The notes below the pieces were generated by a model that saw only the letters and a list, made by a program, of their open reading frames with translations, ran no database searches and was not told the origin of the DNA. Shown piece by piece: positions 1 through 7,835 of a stretch of DNA of 64,000 nucleotides (its first letter is position 1; every line of letters begins with the position of its first letter). The stretch covers positions 62,001-126,000 of the forward strand of contig JAFWSH010000036.1 in NCBI GenBank assembly GCA_017519405.1, in the 5' to 3' direction. Made by a program: the position numbers and the translations under genes. Origin of the DNA: Clostridia bacterium (GTDB lineage: Bacteria; Bacillota; Clostridia; Christensenellales; Aristaeellaceae).

Positions 1-279
1 GAGGACGGCCTGATCATCGTGGTGATGGCCATCAACCGGGACGAGGCGAAGCTGGTCAGCGGGCCGGACATCATCAGCCGCGGCTTCATCTATGTCCGGG
101 AGAACGAGGACATCATCGACAACACCCGGGACCTGGCCCGTCAGATCCTCACCTCCAGCAACCTGTCCGGCGAGAACTGGCCGGATCTGAAGAACCGGAT
201 CAAGGACGAGCTGCACCGCTTCATCTTCGAGAAGATCAAGCGCAATCCCATGATCCTGCCCATCATTCTGGATATCTGA
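1..279 (+). CDS. Ribonuclease J, C-terminal end (left-truncated)
   Basis: This is the last 92 codons of a gene that begins before the window, open from the first base to a TGA. The residues match the C-terminal region of bacterial RNase J: the stretch around GPDIISRGFIYVRE, the helix containing LKNRIKDELHRFIFEK and the ending RNPMILPIILDI are characteristic. RNase J is a metallo-beta-lactamase/beta-CASP nuclease with 5'-3' exonuclease and endonuclease activity in mRNA turnover and rRNA maturation in Firmicutes. The catalytic metal site lies upstream and cannot be seen. The next gene starts 7 bases downstream, so the two are probably co-transcribed. I cannot tell J1 from J2. Confidence 0.9.
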   Translation, partial: EDGLIIVVMAINRDEAKLVSGPDIISRGFIYVRENEDIIDNTRDLARQILTSSNLSGENWPDLKNRIKDELHRFIFEKIKRNPMILPIILDI

Positions 280-286
280 GCGCGCC

Positions 287-727
287 ATGACGCCTGAGAA
301 AAGAGAAAAATCCTGCGGCGCGGTGCTCTGTGCAGATACGCCGGCGGGTCGCCGATATGTGCTGGTCCAGGGCCCCGACGGGTTCTGGGGCTTCCCGAAA
401 GGGCACATGGAAGCGGGAGAGACCGAACGGGAGACCGCTCTCCGGGAGATCCTGGAGGAGACCGGCGCCGAGGCTGTCCTGCTGGATGGCTTCCGGTCCA
501 CGGAGGAGTATGCGCTGGAACGTGAGGGACACCCCGAGATCATCAAGCAGGTTGTCTTCTTCCTGGCGAGGGCCGTCGATTTGTCCTTTCAGCCCAGGGA
601 CACCGTGGAAATCCGCGCGGTCCGGCTGATGGATTACGCCGGCGCCCTGGCCGCTATCTGTTACGAAGACTCCCGGCGGATCCTGGCGGAAGCGGAGCGG
701 TTCCTGAATGCCTCTGACCAGATCTGA
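287..727 (+). CDS. Nudix hydrolase, Ap4A-pyrophosphatase-like
   Basis: A 146-residue protein with a complete Nudix box (G-x5-E-x7-REILEETG) from about residue 39 to 61, including the paired glutamates that bind Mg2+ in this fold. The N-terminal strand KSCGAVLC and the WGFPKGHMEAGE segment resemble small bis(5'-nucleosyl)-tetraphosphate hydrolases that clean up dinucleoside polyphosphates. The length fits that subfamily, but substrate specificity within Nudix proteins cannot be settled from sequence alone. It follows RNase J after 7 bases and ends just before a strong hairpin terminator, so it looks like the last gene of the RNase J transcript. Confidence 0.85.
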   Translation: MTPEKREKSCGAVLCADTPAGRRYVLVQGPDGFWGFPKGHMEAGETERETALREILEETGAEAVLLDGFRSTEEYALEREGHPEIIKQVVFFLARAVDLSFQPRDTVEIRAVRLMDYAGALAAICYEDSRRILAEAERFLNASDQI

Positions 728-735
728 AGAACGAA

Positions 736-771
736 AACAGCCCGGGCCAATACACAGGCCGGGCTGTTTTT
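736..771 (+). terminator. Bidirectional intrinsic terminator
   Basis: A GC-rich stem (ACAGCCCG...CGGGCTGT plus GCC/GGC, with one bulged G) is followed by five T on the plus strand. On the minus strand the same hairpin is followed by TTTTCGTT. It sits between two convergent units, the Nudix gene and the tldE operon, and probably ends both. Confidence 0.8.
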
Positions 772-838
772 ATGTATGCTGATCCGGTTTTCCGCCTCTG
801 ATGCCCCGGTCCGCTGTGCCGCCGGGGAGTTTCATCTG

Positions 839-2209
839 TCAGGGCTGCACGCTGTCCGCGCCGCTGACGCTGATGGCCTCCACCGCCACCGAGGGGGAGC
901 CGATGGAGCGGCCCTGGAAGATGAGGTCACTGCCCACTTCCCGGATCTCCTTCAGCAGCTGATAGAAGTTTCCGGCCACCGTGATCTGTTCCACCGGCCG
1001 CCCGATCTCGCCGTTCACCACCAGGAAGCCCCTGGCAATCAGGGAGAAATCGCCGCTGATGGGGTTCGCGCCGGCATGGAGGCCGGAGATGTCCGTGATC
1101 AGCAGGCCGTCGTCCATGTCCCGGATCAGGTCGGCCGCACTCCGGGTGCCGGGCTGGAGGAACAGGTTGGTGGGGGCCACCCGCACAGGGCCGCCCACGC
1201 CCGTCCGGGATGCGTTGCCGGTGGTCTCCACGCCCTGCTTTTTGGCCGTTTTCCGGTTGTGCAGCAGGGTCTCCAGGACGCCGTCCAGGATCACGGCCTT
1301 GGTTCTGCAGGCCGCGCCGTCCGCGTCAAAGGCCGCCGTGGCCATGCCGCCGGGGAGCAGCGGATCGTCGATGAGGGTCACGCAGGGAGCCGCGATGGTC
1401 TCCCCCTCCCGGCCTGCCAGCAGGGAGAGCTTCTTCTGGGCGTTCTCCGCGGAGAACACACCGCTGAAGGTGGCCAGCATGGCCTGCATCACGTCCCAGC
1501 GGAGCACCGCCTTGTATACGCCGGACTCCACGGGCCGGGCGTGCAGCTGGGAGACAGCCTCCTCCGCCGCCGCCTGTCCCACCGCCACAGGGTCGAAGTC
1601 CCCCACCCGGCGCGTGGCCTCGAAGTGCCCGCCGGTGGTGGTGGAGTCCCCGTCCTTGGCCACCAGGAAGACGCCGGCGGAAAGGATCCCGCCCTGGGGC
1701 GTCTCCGCCGTCAGGTCCAGCCCCTTGCTGTTCACCAGGCGCATCAGCCCCCGGGAGGTGCCCACGAAGGCGCCCTGGCTCTTGCTGATCCGGGCGTCAA
1801 AGGCCTTGGCCGCCTCCTCCATCCGCAGGCACATGGCGATCTTGTCCTCCGGGGAGACGCCGTCGATGTCGCTCTCCACCGGCGTCAGCTCCGGGTAGGC
1901 ATCGTCCATGCCGTAGATCTCTTCCTGCTCCTCCGCCTCCGCCAGGGCGGCGCTGTCCTTCACGCCGCTGACCAGCATGGCGATGGCGCCGTCATCGAAG
2001 GCCTCTGTGGAGGCATAGCCCATCCGGCCCTCCACAGCGCCCCGCAGCCCCAGCCGCCGGGCCGAGGAGACCTCGTACTGCTCGATCTTGCCCTCCATGG
2101 CCTCCACGGAGAAGGAGGAGGACTCCACGTAGCAGACCTCTGCGGGGTCAACGCCCGCCGCCTTGGCCGCCGCCAGCAGTTTCTGAATGAACAAATCCAT
2201 CTGACTCAT
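839..2209 (-). CDS. tldE: TldE/PmbA-family metalloprotease subunit
   Basis: A 456-residue TldD/PmbA-family protein lacking the HExxxH zinc motif, as expected of the TldE (PmbA) partner. In Escherichia coli TldD and TldE form a heterodimeric protease that degrades unfolded peptides and removes leader peptides from modified peptides such as microcin B17. The start is set at the ATG for MSQMDLFIQ because GGAG lies 4-5 bases upstream; a longer in-frame extension has no such site. It begins 8 bases after the tldD stop codon, so translation is probably coupled. It is the last gene of a minus-strand run that begins near 7.7 kb. No RiPP precursor is evident nearby, so its substrate here is unknown. 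Confidence 0.88.
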   Translation of the reverse strand: MSQMDLFIQKLLAAAKAAGVDPAEVCYVESSSFSVEAMEGKIEQYEVSSARRLGLRGAVEGRMGYASTEAFDDGAIAMLVSGVKDSAALAEAEEQEEIYGMDDAYPELTPVESDIDGVSPEDKIAMCLRMEEAAKAFDARISKSQGAFVGTSRGLMRLVNSKGLDLTAETPQGGILSAGVFLVAKDGDSTTTGGHFEATRRVGDFDPVAVGQAAAEEAVSQLHARPVESGVYKAVLRWDVMQAMLATFSGVFSAENAQKKLSLLAGREGETIAAPCVTLIDDPLLPGGMATAAFDADGAACRTKAVILDGVLETLLHNRKTAKKQGVETTGNASRTGVGGPVRVAPTNLFLQPGTRSAADLIRDMDDGLLITDISGLHAGANPISGDFSLIARGFLVVNGEIGRPVEQITVAGNFYQLLKEIREVGSDLIFQGRSIGSPSVAVEAISVSGADSVQP

Positions 2210-2217
2210 TGTTCTCC

Positions 2218-3597
2218 TCACTTTCCGCCCACCGTGATGCTGCTGACACGGATCATGGGCTGGCCCACGTTCACCGGAATGGAGCCGGAGGAGGAGCCGC
2301 ACATGCCCTGCGCCATGCTCATGTTCCCGCCGACCCGGTCAATCTTGCGAAGGATCTCCCCGCCCTTGCCGATGAGGGACGCGCCCCGCACCGGCCGCAC
2401 AATCACGCCGTTCTCCACCCAGTAGCCTTCCTCCACGGCGAAGTTGAACTCCCCCGTGGCGGGGTTCACCGAGCCGCCGCCCATGCTCTTGGCATACAGG
2501 CCGGTGCCCATGGTGGCGATCATGGCCGCCTCGTCATCGTGTCCGGCGGCGATGTAGGTGTTGCGCATCCGGGAGGTGGGGGCCCACTGGTAGCTCTCCC
2601 GCCGGCCGGAGCCGGTGGGCGCCATGTTCATGCGGCGGCCGCCCAGTTTGTCGATCATATAGTTCTCCAGGATGCCGTTGCGGATCAGCACCAGCCGGGT
2701 GGTGGGCATGCCCTCATCGTCGATGTGGGTAGAGCCCCACTCGCCGGGGATGGTGCCGTCGTCCACCGCCGTCACGCACTCCGCCGCGATCTGCTGCCCC
2801 AGCTTGCCGCTGAACTCGCTCAGGCCGTAGGCCACAGAGGTGGCCTCCAGGGAGTGTCCGCAGGCCTCATGGAAGATCACGCCGCCGAAGCCGCCGTCGA
2901 TCACCACCGGGTAGACGCCCGCCGGGCAGTTGTCGGCGTGGAGCATGGTCCGGGCCCGGGTGGCCGCCATGCGGCCGCAGTCCTCCGGATCCACCGTGTC
3001 AAACAGCTCGAAGCCCACCCCGGCGCCGGGGGAAACCGTGCCCGACTGGTTCTCGTGGCCGTCGGAGGCCACCGCAGACACCCGGAACCGGGAGTAGACC
3101 CGGCGGTCCGTGACAAACACGCCCTCGGTGTTGCAGATCAGCACATCCTGCACCGAGTCCGCGAAACCGCAGGTGACCTGGACAATCTCGTCCGACACGC
3201 TCCTGGCCGCAGCGTCTGCCGCCCGGAGCTTCTCCGCCTTCCGGGCCGCCGGCGTATCCGTGGGCAGCAGACGGATCTCCTCCTCCCGGGCGGCGGTCCA
3301 GCGGGAGAAGCCCACCGGCTTGCCGGGTTCCCGGCCCCGGATGGCCGCCGCCGCCTGGGCAGCGCAGTCCATCAGGCCCTCCCGGCTGGTGTCGTTGGTA
3401 TGGACATAGATGGCCCGGGTTCCGTCGAAGACACGGATGCCCGCGCCATGCATCCGGGAGGTGCTCACCGCCTCAATCCGGCTGGCCCGCATGCTCAGGG
3501 ACTGGCTCCTGCGGTCCTCCAGAAAGATCTCGGCGAAGTCGCCGCCCGTCCGGGTTGCGCAGCTGAGTACTTCCGCCGCCACATTCTGATCCAACAT
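2218..3597 (-). CDS. tldD: TldD-family metalloprotease, catalytic subunit
   Basis: A 459-residue protein carrying the zinc-protease motif HEACGH (His243, Glu244, His248, followed by Glu251), the signature of TldD. The glycine-rich segment GTGLYAKSMGGGSVNPATGEFNF and the C-terminal MCGSSSGSIPVNVGQP are also typical. It should pair with the adjacent TldE to make a cavity-forming heterodimer that trims peptides. The gene follows deoB by 25 bases and precedes tldE by 8, so all three are likely on one mRNA. The family call is secure; the biological substrate in this organism is not. Confidence 0.92.
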   Translation of the reverse strand: MLDQNVAAEVLSCATRTGGDFAEIFLEDRRSQSLSMRASRIEAVSTSRMHGAGIRVFDGTRAIYVHTNDTSREGLMDCAAQAAAAIRGREPGKPVGFSRWTAAREEEIRLLPTDTPAARKAEKLRAADAAARSVSDEIVQVTCGFADSVQDVLICNTEGVFVTDRRVYSRFRVSAVASDGHENQSGTVSPGAGVGFELFDTVDPEDCGRMAATRARTMLHADNCPAGVYPVVIDGGFGGVIFHEACGHSLEATSVAYGLSEFSGKLGQQIAAECVTAVDDGTIPGEWGSTHIDDEGMPTTRLVLIRNGILENYMIDKLGGRRMNMAPTGSGRRESYQWAPTSRMRNTYIAAGHDDEAAMIATMGTGLYAKSMGGGSVNPATGEFNFAVEEGYWVENGVIVRPVRGASLIGKGGEILRKIDRVGGNMSMAQGMCGSSSGSIPVNVGQPMIRVSSITVGGK

Positions 3598-3622
3598 CTT
3601 ATTTCTCCTTTATACAGTTCAT

Positions 3623-4783
3623 TCAGCAGAGTTCGTCCGCGAAGGACTCGGCGCCGAAGCGGTCCTGCAGGCCCAGCCACTCCGCGCAGGTGGCTGCGAT
3701 GTCCGCATAGGTTTTCCGGGTGCCCAGGTCCACCAGGCGGGTCATTCTCTTGTGCCAGGCCAGGAGCGGGATGTGCTCCCGGGTGTGGTCGGTGCCCCGG
3801 AAGGTGGGGTCGCAGCCGTGGTCGGCGGTGAGGATCAGCAGGTCCTCCTCCCCCATCAGGGCCTGGATCTCCGGCAGCTTCTGATCGATGTAGATCAGCG
3901 CGTCCGCAAAGCCCCTGGGATCCCGGCGGTGGCCCCAGAGCATGTCCGTATCCACCAGGTTGGTGAAGCACAGCCCGTCAAAATCCCGGCGCATGTAGTC
4001 CATCCAGGCGTCAATGCAGGCGGCGTTGCCGGCGGCATGGTTGGAGCCCGTGAGCCCCACGTGGTCGAAGATGTCCTCGATCTTGCCCACGCCCAGGCTC
4101 TCCATCCCGGCCTCCTTCACCGCGTCCAGCACCGTCCTGCCGATGGGCGGCAGGGAGAAGTCCCGGCGGCCCGCCGTGCGGGTGAAGTTCCCCTTCTCCC
4201 CCACATAGGGCCGGGCGATCACGCGCCCCACCCCCAGCTCTCCCTGGAGCATCTCCCGGGCGATGGTGCAGAAGCGGTAGAGCTCCTCCCGGGGGAAGAC
4301 CTCCTCGTGGCAGGCGATCTGGAAGACGCTGTCGGCGGAGGTGTAGACAATGGGGGTGGCGTTCACCCGGCTCTCCTCCCCCAGCTCCTCCAGGATGGCT
4401 GTGCCGGAGGCGGGTTTGTTGCCGATCACCCGGTGGCCGATGGCCGCCTCATAGCGGGCGATAAACGCTGCCGGGAAGCCGTCGGGGAAGGTGGGAAACG
4501 CGCGGTCCAGCCGCAATCCGGCAATCTCCCAGTGGCCCGTGGTGGTATCCTTGCCGGCGCTGACCTCCACGCAGCGGCCGGCGCCCCCCACCGCCGCCGG
4601 GTCCGGCGGATAGTGGGTGCCCTCCACCTGGCCCAGGCCGATCCTGGCCAGATTGGGCAGCCGGGGATGCACTGTGTCCACCACGTGACCGAAGGTATTG
4701 GCCCCCTCGTCGCCATAGTCCGCAGCGTCCGGCAGCGCGCCGCAGCCCACCGCGTCCAGCACGGTCAAAAACACTCTTCTCAT
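3623..4783 (-). CDS. deoB: Phosphopentomutase
   Basis: A 386-residue alkaline-phosphatase-superfamily enzyme that interconverts (deoxy)ribose 1-phosphate and 5-phosphate in nucleoside salvage. Metal and active-site motifs are present: the N-terminal VLDAVGCGALPDA, the phosphorylation-site region AGKDTTTGHWE, and the C-terminal LTADHGCDPT and GTDHTREHIPL. The length matches the family (about 390 residues). It lies between a GH5 glycosidase and tldD with gaps of 24 and 25 bases. The nucleoside importer genes at the right end of the window would supply the same pathway, but they are 57 kb away and not co-transcribed. Confidence 0.95.
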   Translation of the reverse strand: MRRVFLTVLDAVGCGALPDAADYGDEGANTFGHVVDTVHPRLPNLARIGLGQVEGTHYPPDPAAVGGAGRCVEVSAGKDTTTGHWEIAGLRLDRAFPTFPDGFPAAFIARYEAAIGHRVIGNKPASGTAILEELGEESRVNATPIVYTSADSVFQIACHEEVFPREELYRFCTIAREMLQGELGVGRVIARPYVGEKGNFTRTAGRRDFSLPPIGRTVLDAVKEAGMESLGVGKIEDIFDHVGLTGSNHAAGNAACIDAWMDYMRRDFDGLCFTNLVDTDMLWGHRRDPRGFADALIYIDQKLPEIQALMGEEDLLILTADHGCDPTFRGTDHTREHIPLLAWHKRMTRLVDLGTRKTYADIAATCAEWLGLQDRFGAESFADELC

Positions 4784-4807
4784 GGTTGATCCTCCCTGTT
4801 GCAGTGT

Positions 4808-5794
4808 TTATTTCAGCGGGTTCAGCGCCAGGAAGCCCTCCCGGATGCTGTCATAGTGCGGGTCCATCAGGCCGAAGTCCATCTGCCGGTAGGTCCACAG
4901 GGCCCGGCCGATGCCATACTGGTCAAAGACTGCGTTGGCCGTCTGCAGCCAGCGGAGGCTGTCCTCCGCCGGCGCCCGGTCGATGACGCCGTACTCCCCG
5001 CAGTAGATGGGCACCCCGGCCTTCTCCGCCGCCCGCACCCCCTTCAGGATCTGCTCCTCCATGAAGGTTCTGCCGATCTCCCCCGCCCGGGAGGAGGTCA
5101 CATTGTCGGCAAAGTCCATGCCGGCGCACAGCTCCCGGTAGCGGGCCATGGTGTCCGGATACTGCACCGTCTGCTCCTGGTCGATGCGGTGCTTCAGCCA
5201 GGGGGCCTTCTGGTGGGTGAACACCAGGGGCTCGTAGAAGTGGAAGGTGAAGACGACATTCTCCGTCTCCGGCTGTTCCAGCAGCGCCAGCTTCTCCGCC
5301 TGGTTCCACTGGATGCCGCCGTAGATGATGGTGTTGCCGGTGTTGCCGCGGATCACCCGGACCGCCCGGCGGATCAGGTCGTTCCAGGGCTGGGCCGCCT
5401 CCCGCTCCACCACCTCGTTGAGCAGCTCAAAGGCCACATGGGGCCGTGCGCCGTAGTCTCCGGAGAGCCGGTCCCAGATTTTCAGGAACCGCTCCTGGAG
5501 TTCCGGGCTGGAAAACAGGGTGTTGCCGTTGTTCTCCGCCGCATTGAAGTCATAGCCGGGCGCCTTGTGCAGGTCCACAATGATGGACAGCCCGCAGGCC
5601 TCCGCCCAGTCCACCGCCCGGGTCAGGGGCGTCGTGCCGCAGTCCGCCAGGATGTCGAAATCCACCGGCAGCCGCACGTGGTCAAAGCCCATGTCCCGGA
5701 TCGCGGCAAAGTCCGCCTCCGTGATAAACTCCGGCCGGTACCGCCGGGTCTGGGACATCCAGCCCCCCAGGTTGATGCCAAAGGTCAGATTCAC
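4808..5794 (-). CDS. Glycoside hydrolase family 5 (cellulase-like), cytoplasmic
   Basis: A 328-residue (beta/alpha)8-barrel protein of GH5. The acid/base glutamate is in FELLNEV and the nucleophile is probably the glutamate in YCGEYGV; HVRLPVDF and TYRQMDFG are further conserved points. No signal peptide is visible, so it probably acts on imported oligosaccharides rather than on polymer outside the cell. The start is a GTG inside the overlap GTGA with the end of the esterase gene, preceded by GGAGGAG; an upstream in-frame extension runs entirely within the esterase coding sequence and is rejected. The coupling with an esterase suggests joint attack on acylated oligosaccharides, which is inference. 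Confidence 0.88.
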   Translation of the reverse strand: MNLTFGINLGGWMSQTRRYRPEFITEADFAAIRDMGFDHVRLPVDFDILADCGTTPLTRAVDWAEACGLSIIVDLHKAPGYDFNAAENNGNTLFSSPELQERFLKIWDRLSGDYGARPHVAFELLNEVVEREAAQPWNDLIRRAVRVIRGNTGNTIIYGGIQWNQAEKLALLEQPETENVVFTFHFYEPLVFTHQKAPWLKHRIDQEQTVQYPDTMARYRELCAGMDFADNVTSSRAGEIGRTFMEEQILKGVRAAEKAGVPIYCGEYGVIDRAPAEDSLRWLQTANAVFDQYGIGRALWTYRQMDFGLMDPHYDSIREGFLALNPLK

Positions 5795-6603
5795 TCTTTT
5801 TTCTCCTCCAATTCCTCGTCCCTGAACATCCAGTCCACCACGTGGACGATGTGCTCGCTCCAGAAAGCCATGTCGTGGACGCCCGGCCCCTCGTGGTACT
5901 CGTGGGGAATGCCCCGGGCCTCCAGGAAGCGGTGGAACTCCCGGTTCGGCTCCAGGAGGAAGTCCTCCGTCCCGCAGCACATATAGAGTTCCGGAATCCT
6001 CGTCCCGGCGTCCTGGAGTTTCGCCGCCAGCACCTCCGGGTTTGCGTCCCGCTCCAGCACCGTGTCCAGGTCCCCGAAGCACTCCCGGTAGTAGGCTTCG
6101 TTGGCTGTGCCGTTGTCCGTGCCGGGCTGCATGCCGGCGATGCCGCGCACAATCAGCGCCGAGGACAGGGCCCCCACCTTGCCGAAGGTCTCCGGGTAGG
6201 CCAGGCCGGTATGGATCGCCCCGAACCCGCCCATGGACAGGCCCGCAATAAACGTCTCCTCCGGCGTCTTGGCCAAGCCGAAGGTCTTGCGGACATAGTC
6301 CACCAGCTCCACCCCCACCAGGGTCTGGTAGGCGTGGCCCGTGGATCGCCCGTCCAGGTAGAAGCCATTCTCCCCGTTGGGCATGACAATGGCGAAATTG
6401 TACTTCTCCGCCATCCACTCCGGCACCCAGTTGCCCGCCTTGCCGGTGTAGCCGTGGAGGAGGAAGAGGGTCTTCATGGGGCGCTTGGCATACGGGTTCT
6501 CCGGCCTGGGAATGTCGGTGCGCAGGTCGTTGGGGATCAGCATCTCGAAGGATGCCGCCCGGTGCAGGGCGTCGGAGTAATAGTCAATGCGGAAATAGGC
6601 CAT
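5791..6603 (-). CDS. Esterase, EstA/esterase D-like alpha/beta hydrolase
   Basis: A 270-residue alpha/beta hydrolase of the esterase D / tributyrin esterase group. The oxyanion-side motif LFLLHGYTG is near residue 46, the nucleophile is Ser123 in GLSMGG, the acid is likely in CCGTEDFLLEP and the histidine in GVHDMAFW. No export signal is seen. In anaerobic gut bacteria such enzymes often remove acetyl or feruloyl groups from carbohydrates. The gene overlaps the GH5 gene by 4 bases (GTGA). The ATG at the MAYFRIDY start has a GAGAGGAGAG site just upstream, which is why the longer reading is not used. Exact substrate unknown. Confidence 0.85.
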   Translation of the reverse strand: MAYFRIDYYSDALHRAASFEMLIPNDLRTDIPRPENPYAKRPMKTLFLLHGYTGKAGNWVPEWMAEKYNFAIVMPNGENGFYLDGRSTGHAYQTLVGVELVDYVRKTFGLAKTPEETFIAGLSMGGFGAIHTGLAYPETFGKVGALSSALIVRGIAGMQPGTDNGTANEAYYRECFGDLDTVLERDANPEVLAAKLQDAGTRIPELYMCCGTEDFLLEPNREFHRFLEARGIPHEYHEGPGVHDMAFWSEHIVHVVDWMFRDEELEEKKE

Positions 6604-6641
6604 GGGCACTCTCCTCTCTCGTGGTGCGGCGGTTTTCCGCT

Positions 6642-7070
6642 TCAATCGACCGGCGTTTCCGGCGGAACCAGCTCCCGGATGGCCTCGCAAAAATCAGGCA
6701 TCACCCGGGGCAGGCGGACAAAGCGGCCCTCCCGGTTCAGGAAGACATGCTCGGAGCGGGCGGTGCAGACCTCCTCCCCGGTGGCCGTCTGGCACATGCG
6801 GTAGGTGATGGCCAGCACCACGCCGTTGAAGCTCTCCACCGACACCGCCACGGCGATCTCGTCCCCGAAGGTGCAGGTCCGGCGATAGTCGCAGGATATG
6901 GCCTTCACCGGCGAAAAAACACCGGCGGCCTCCATTTTCCGATAGGGGAAGCCCAACTGATCCATGAAGTCGATCCGCGCCTCCTCCATCCAGCGGAGGT
7001 AGTTGGCGTGGTGGACAACCCCCATCATGTCCGTCTCATAGTACTGTACGCGGTGCAGGTATGTGTTCAC
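6642..7070 (-). CDS. Acyl-CoA thioesterase, YbgC/FadM-like hotdog protein
   Basis: A 142-residue hotdog-fold protein. The segment YYETDMMGVVHHANYLRWMEEAR is the hallmark of the YbgC/4-hydroxybenzoyl-CoA thioesterase group; the Asp in this motif is the usual catalytic residue. Such enzymes hydrolyse short or medium acyl-CoA thioesters in the cytoplasm. It lies between the cytidylate-kinase-like gene (27 bases) and the esterase (38 bases) in the same transcription unit. Substrate preference cannot be assigned. Confidence 0.85.
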   Translation of the reverse strand: MNTYLHRVQYYETDMMGVVHHANYLRWMEEARIDFMDQLGFPYRKMEAAGVFSPVKAISCDYRRTCTFGDEIAVAVSVESFNGVVLAITYRMCQTATGEEVCTARSEHVFLNREGRFVRLPRVMPDFCEAIRELVPPETPVD

Positions 7071-7097
7071 CGTATCTCTCCCCAGGCCTTCCGCCGG

Positions 7098-7715
7098 TCA
7101 CATGCTCTCCAGGTAGGCCCGGACGATCTGGATACACTTCTCCCAGCTCATCCTGGAGGAGTCGATACACAGGTCATAGTCGTCTGCAAACTGCCAGTCG
7201 TGGCCGGTGAAATAGCGGTAATAGGCCCCGCGGCGCTTGTCGATCTCCCGGATCCGCTTCGACGCCTCCTCGTTGGTGAGGCCGTACATGCTCATCACCG
7301 TCCGGATGCAGTACTTCTCCGGCGCGTGGACGTAGACCTTGATGACGTTGGGCATGTCCCGCAGCACATAGTTGGCGCAGCGGCCGATGATGACGCAGTT
7401 CTCCTGGGCCGCCAGGCGCCGGATGATCTTGGCCTGATAGCGGAAGAGGTTCTCGTTGGAGATGAAGTCGTCCCGGTCCGGCGGGATCACCTGTCCGTCG
7501 AAGACGTCCCGGGCAATCCGGAAGAGGCGGGCTTTCACGCCGCTCTCGTCCGCCCGGGCAAAGAGCTCCTCGCTGATGCCGCTCTCGTCGGAAGCCAGGC
7601 GGAGCAGGTCCCGGTCATAGTAGCTCCAGCCCAGCTCCTCCGCCAGCATTTTCCCCATGGTCTTGCCACCGCTGCCGTAGCCCCGGGCGATGGTGATCAC
7701 ATGCGTCCCTTCCAC
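7098..7715 (-). CDS. Cytidylate kinase-like family protein
   Basis: A 205-residue P-loop protein of the cytidylate-kinase-like family common in Clostridia. The nucleotide-binding loop is ARGYGSGGKTMG near residue 10; YYDRDLL, the arginine-rich segment and DYDLCIDSSRMS near the C-terminus complete the pattern. It is distinct from the housekeeping Cmk and its true phosphate acceptor is not established for the family. It is the promoter-proximal gene of the minus-strand operon that ends with tldE, with a candidate promoter 50-70 bases upstream. Confidence 0.85.
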   Translation of the reverse strand: MEGTHVITIARGYGSGGKTMGKMLAEELGWSYYDRDLLRLASDESGISEELFARADESGVKARLFRIARDVFDGQVIPPDRDDFISNENLFRYQAKIIRRLAAQENCVIIGRCANYVLRDMPNVIKVYVHAPEKYCIRTVMSMYGLTNEEASKRIREIDKRRGAYYRYFTGHDWQFADDYDLCIDSSRMSWEKCIQIVRAYLESM

Positions 7716-7765
7716 GCGCTCTCCTCCCTTTTCTCCGTTTTTGCGTCCCGGGTTTTTCTGCCGTC

Positions 7766-7794
7766 AGTATAGCATGAATCCCGCAAAAGGGAAA
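7766..7794 (-). promoter_or_regulatory. Candidate promoter for the 7.7-0.8 kb operon
   Basis: On the minus strand a TATACT (-10, 7766-7771) is preceded at 17 bases by TTTCCC, a weak -35. It is the best promoter-like element upstream of the seven-gene run. The rest of the 120-base gap up to the ABC-F gene shows nothing else. Confidence 0.4.
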
Positions 7795-7835
7795 GACCGC
7801 ACAGCGTCATTTCCCGGGGAAACCTGCAAGTTTTA

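Noticed and set aside
802..827. Hairpin CCCCGG/CCGGGG after tldE
   Set aside because: No T-tract on the minus strand; the stronger bidirectional terminator just beyond is the more likely end.
776..3831. Two plus-strand frames of about 540 codons each across tldE, tldD and deoB
   Set aside because: Same type of composition artefact, opposite to conserved genes with clear motifs and ribosome binding sites.
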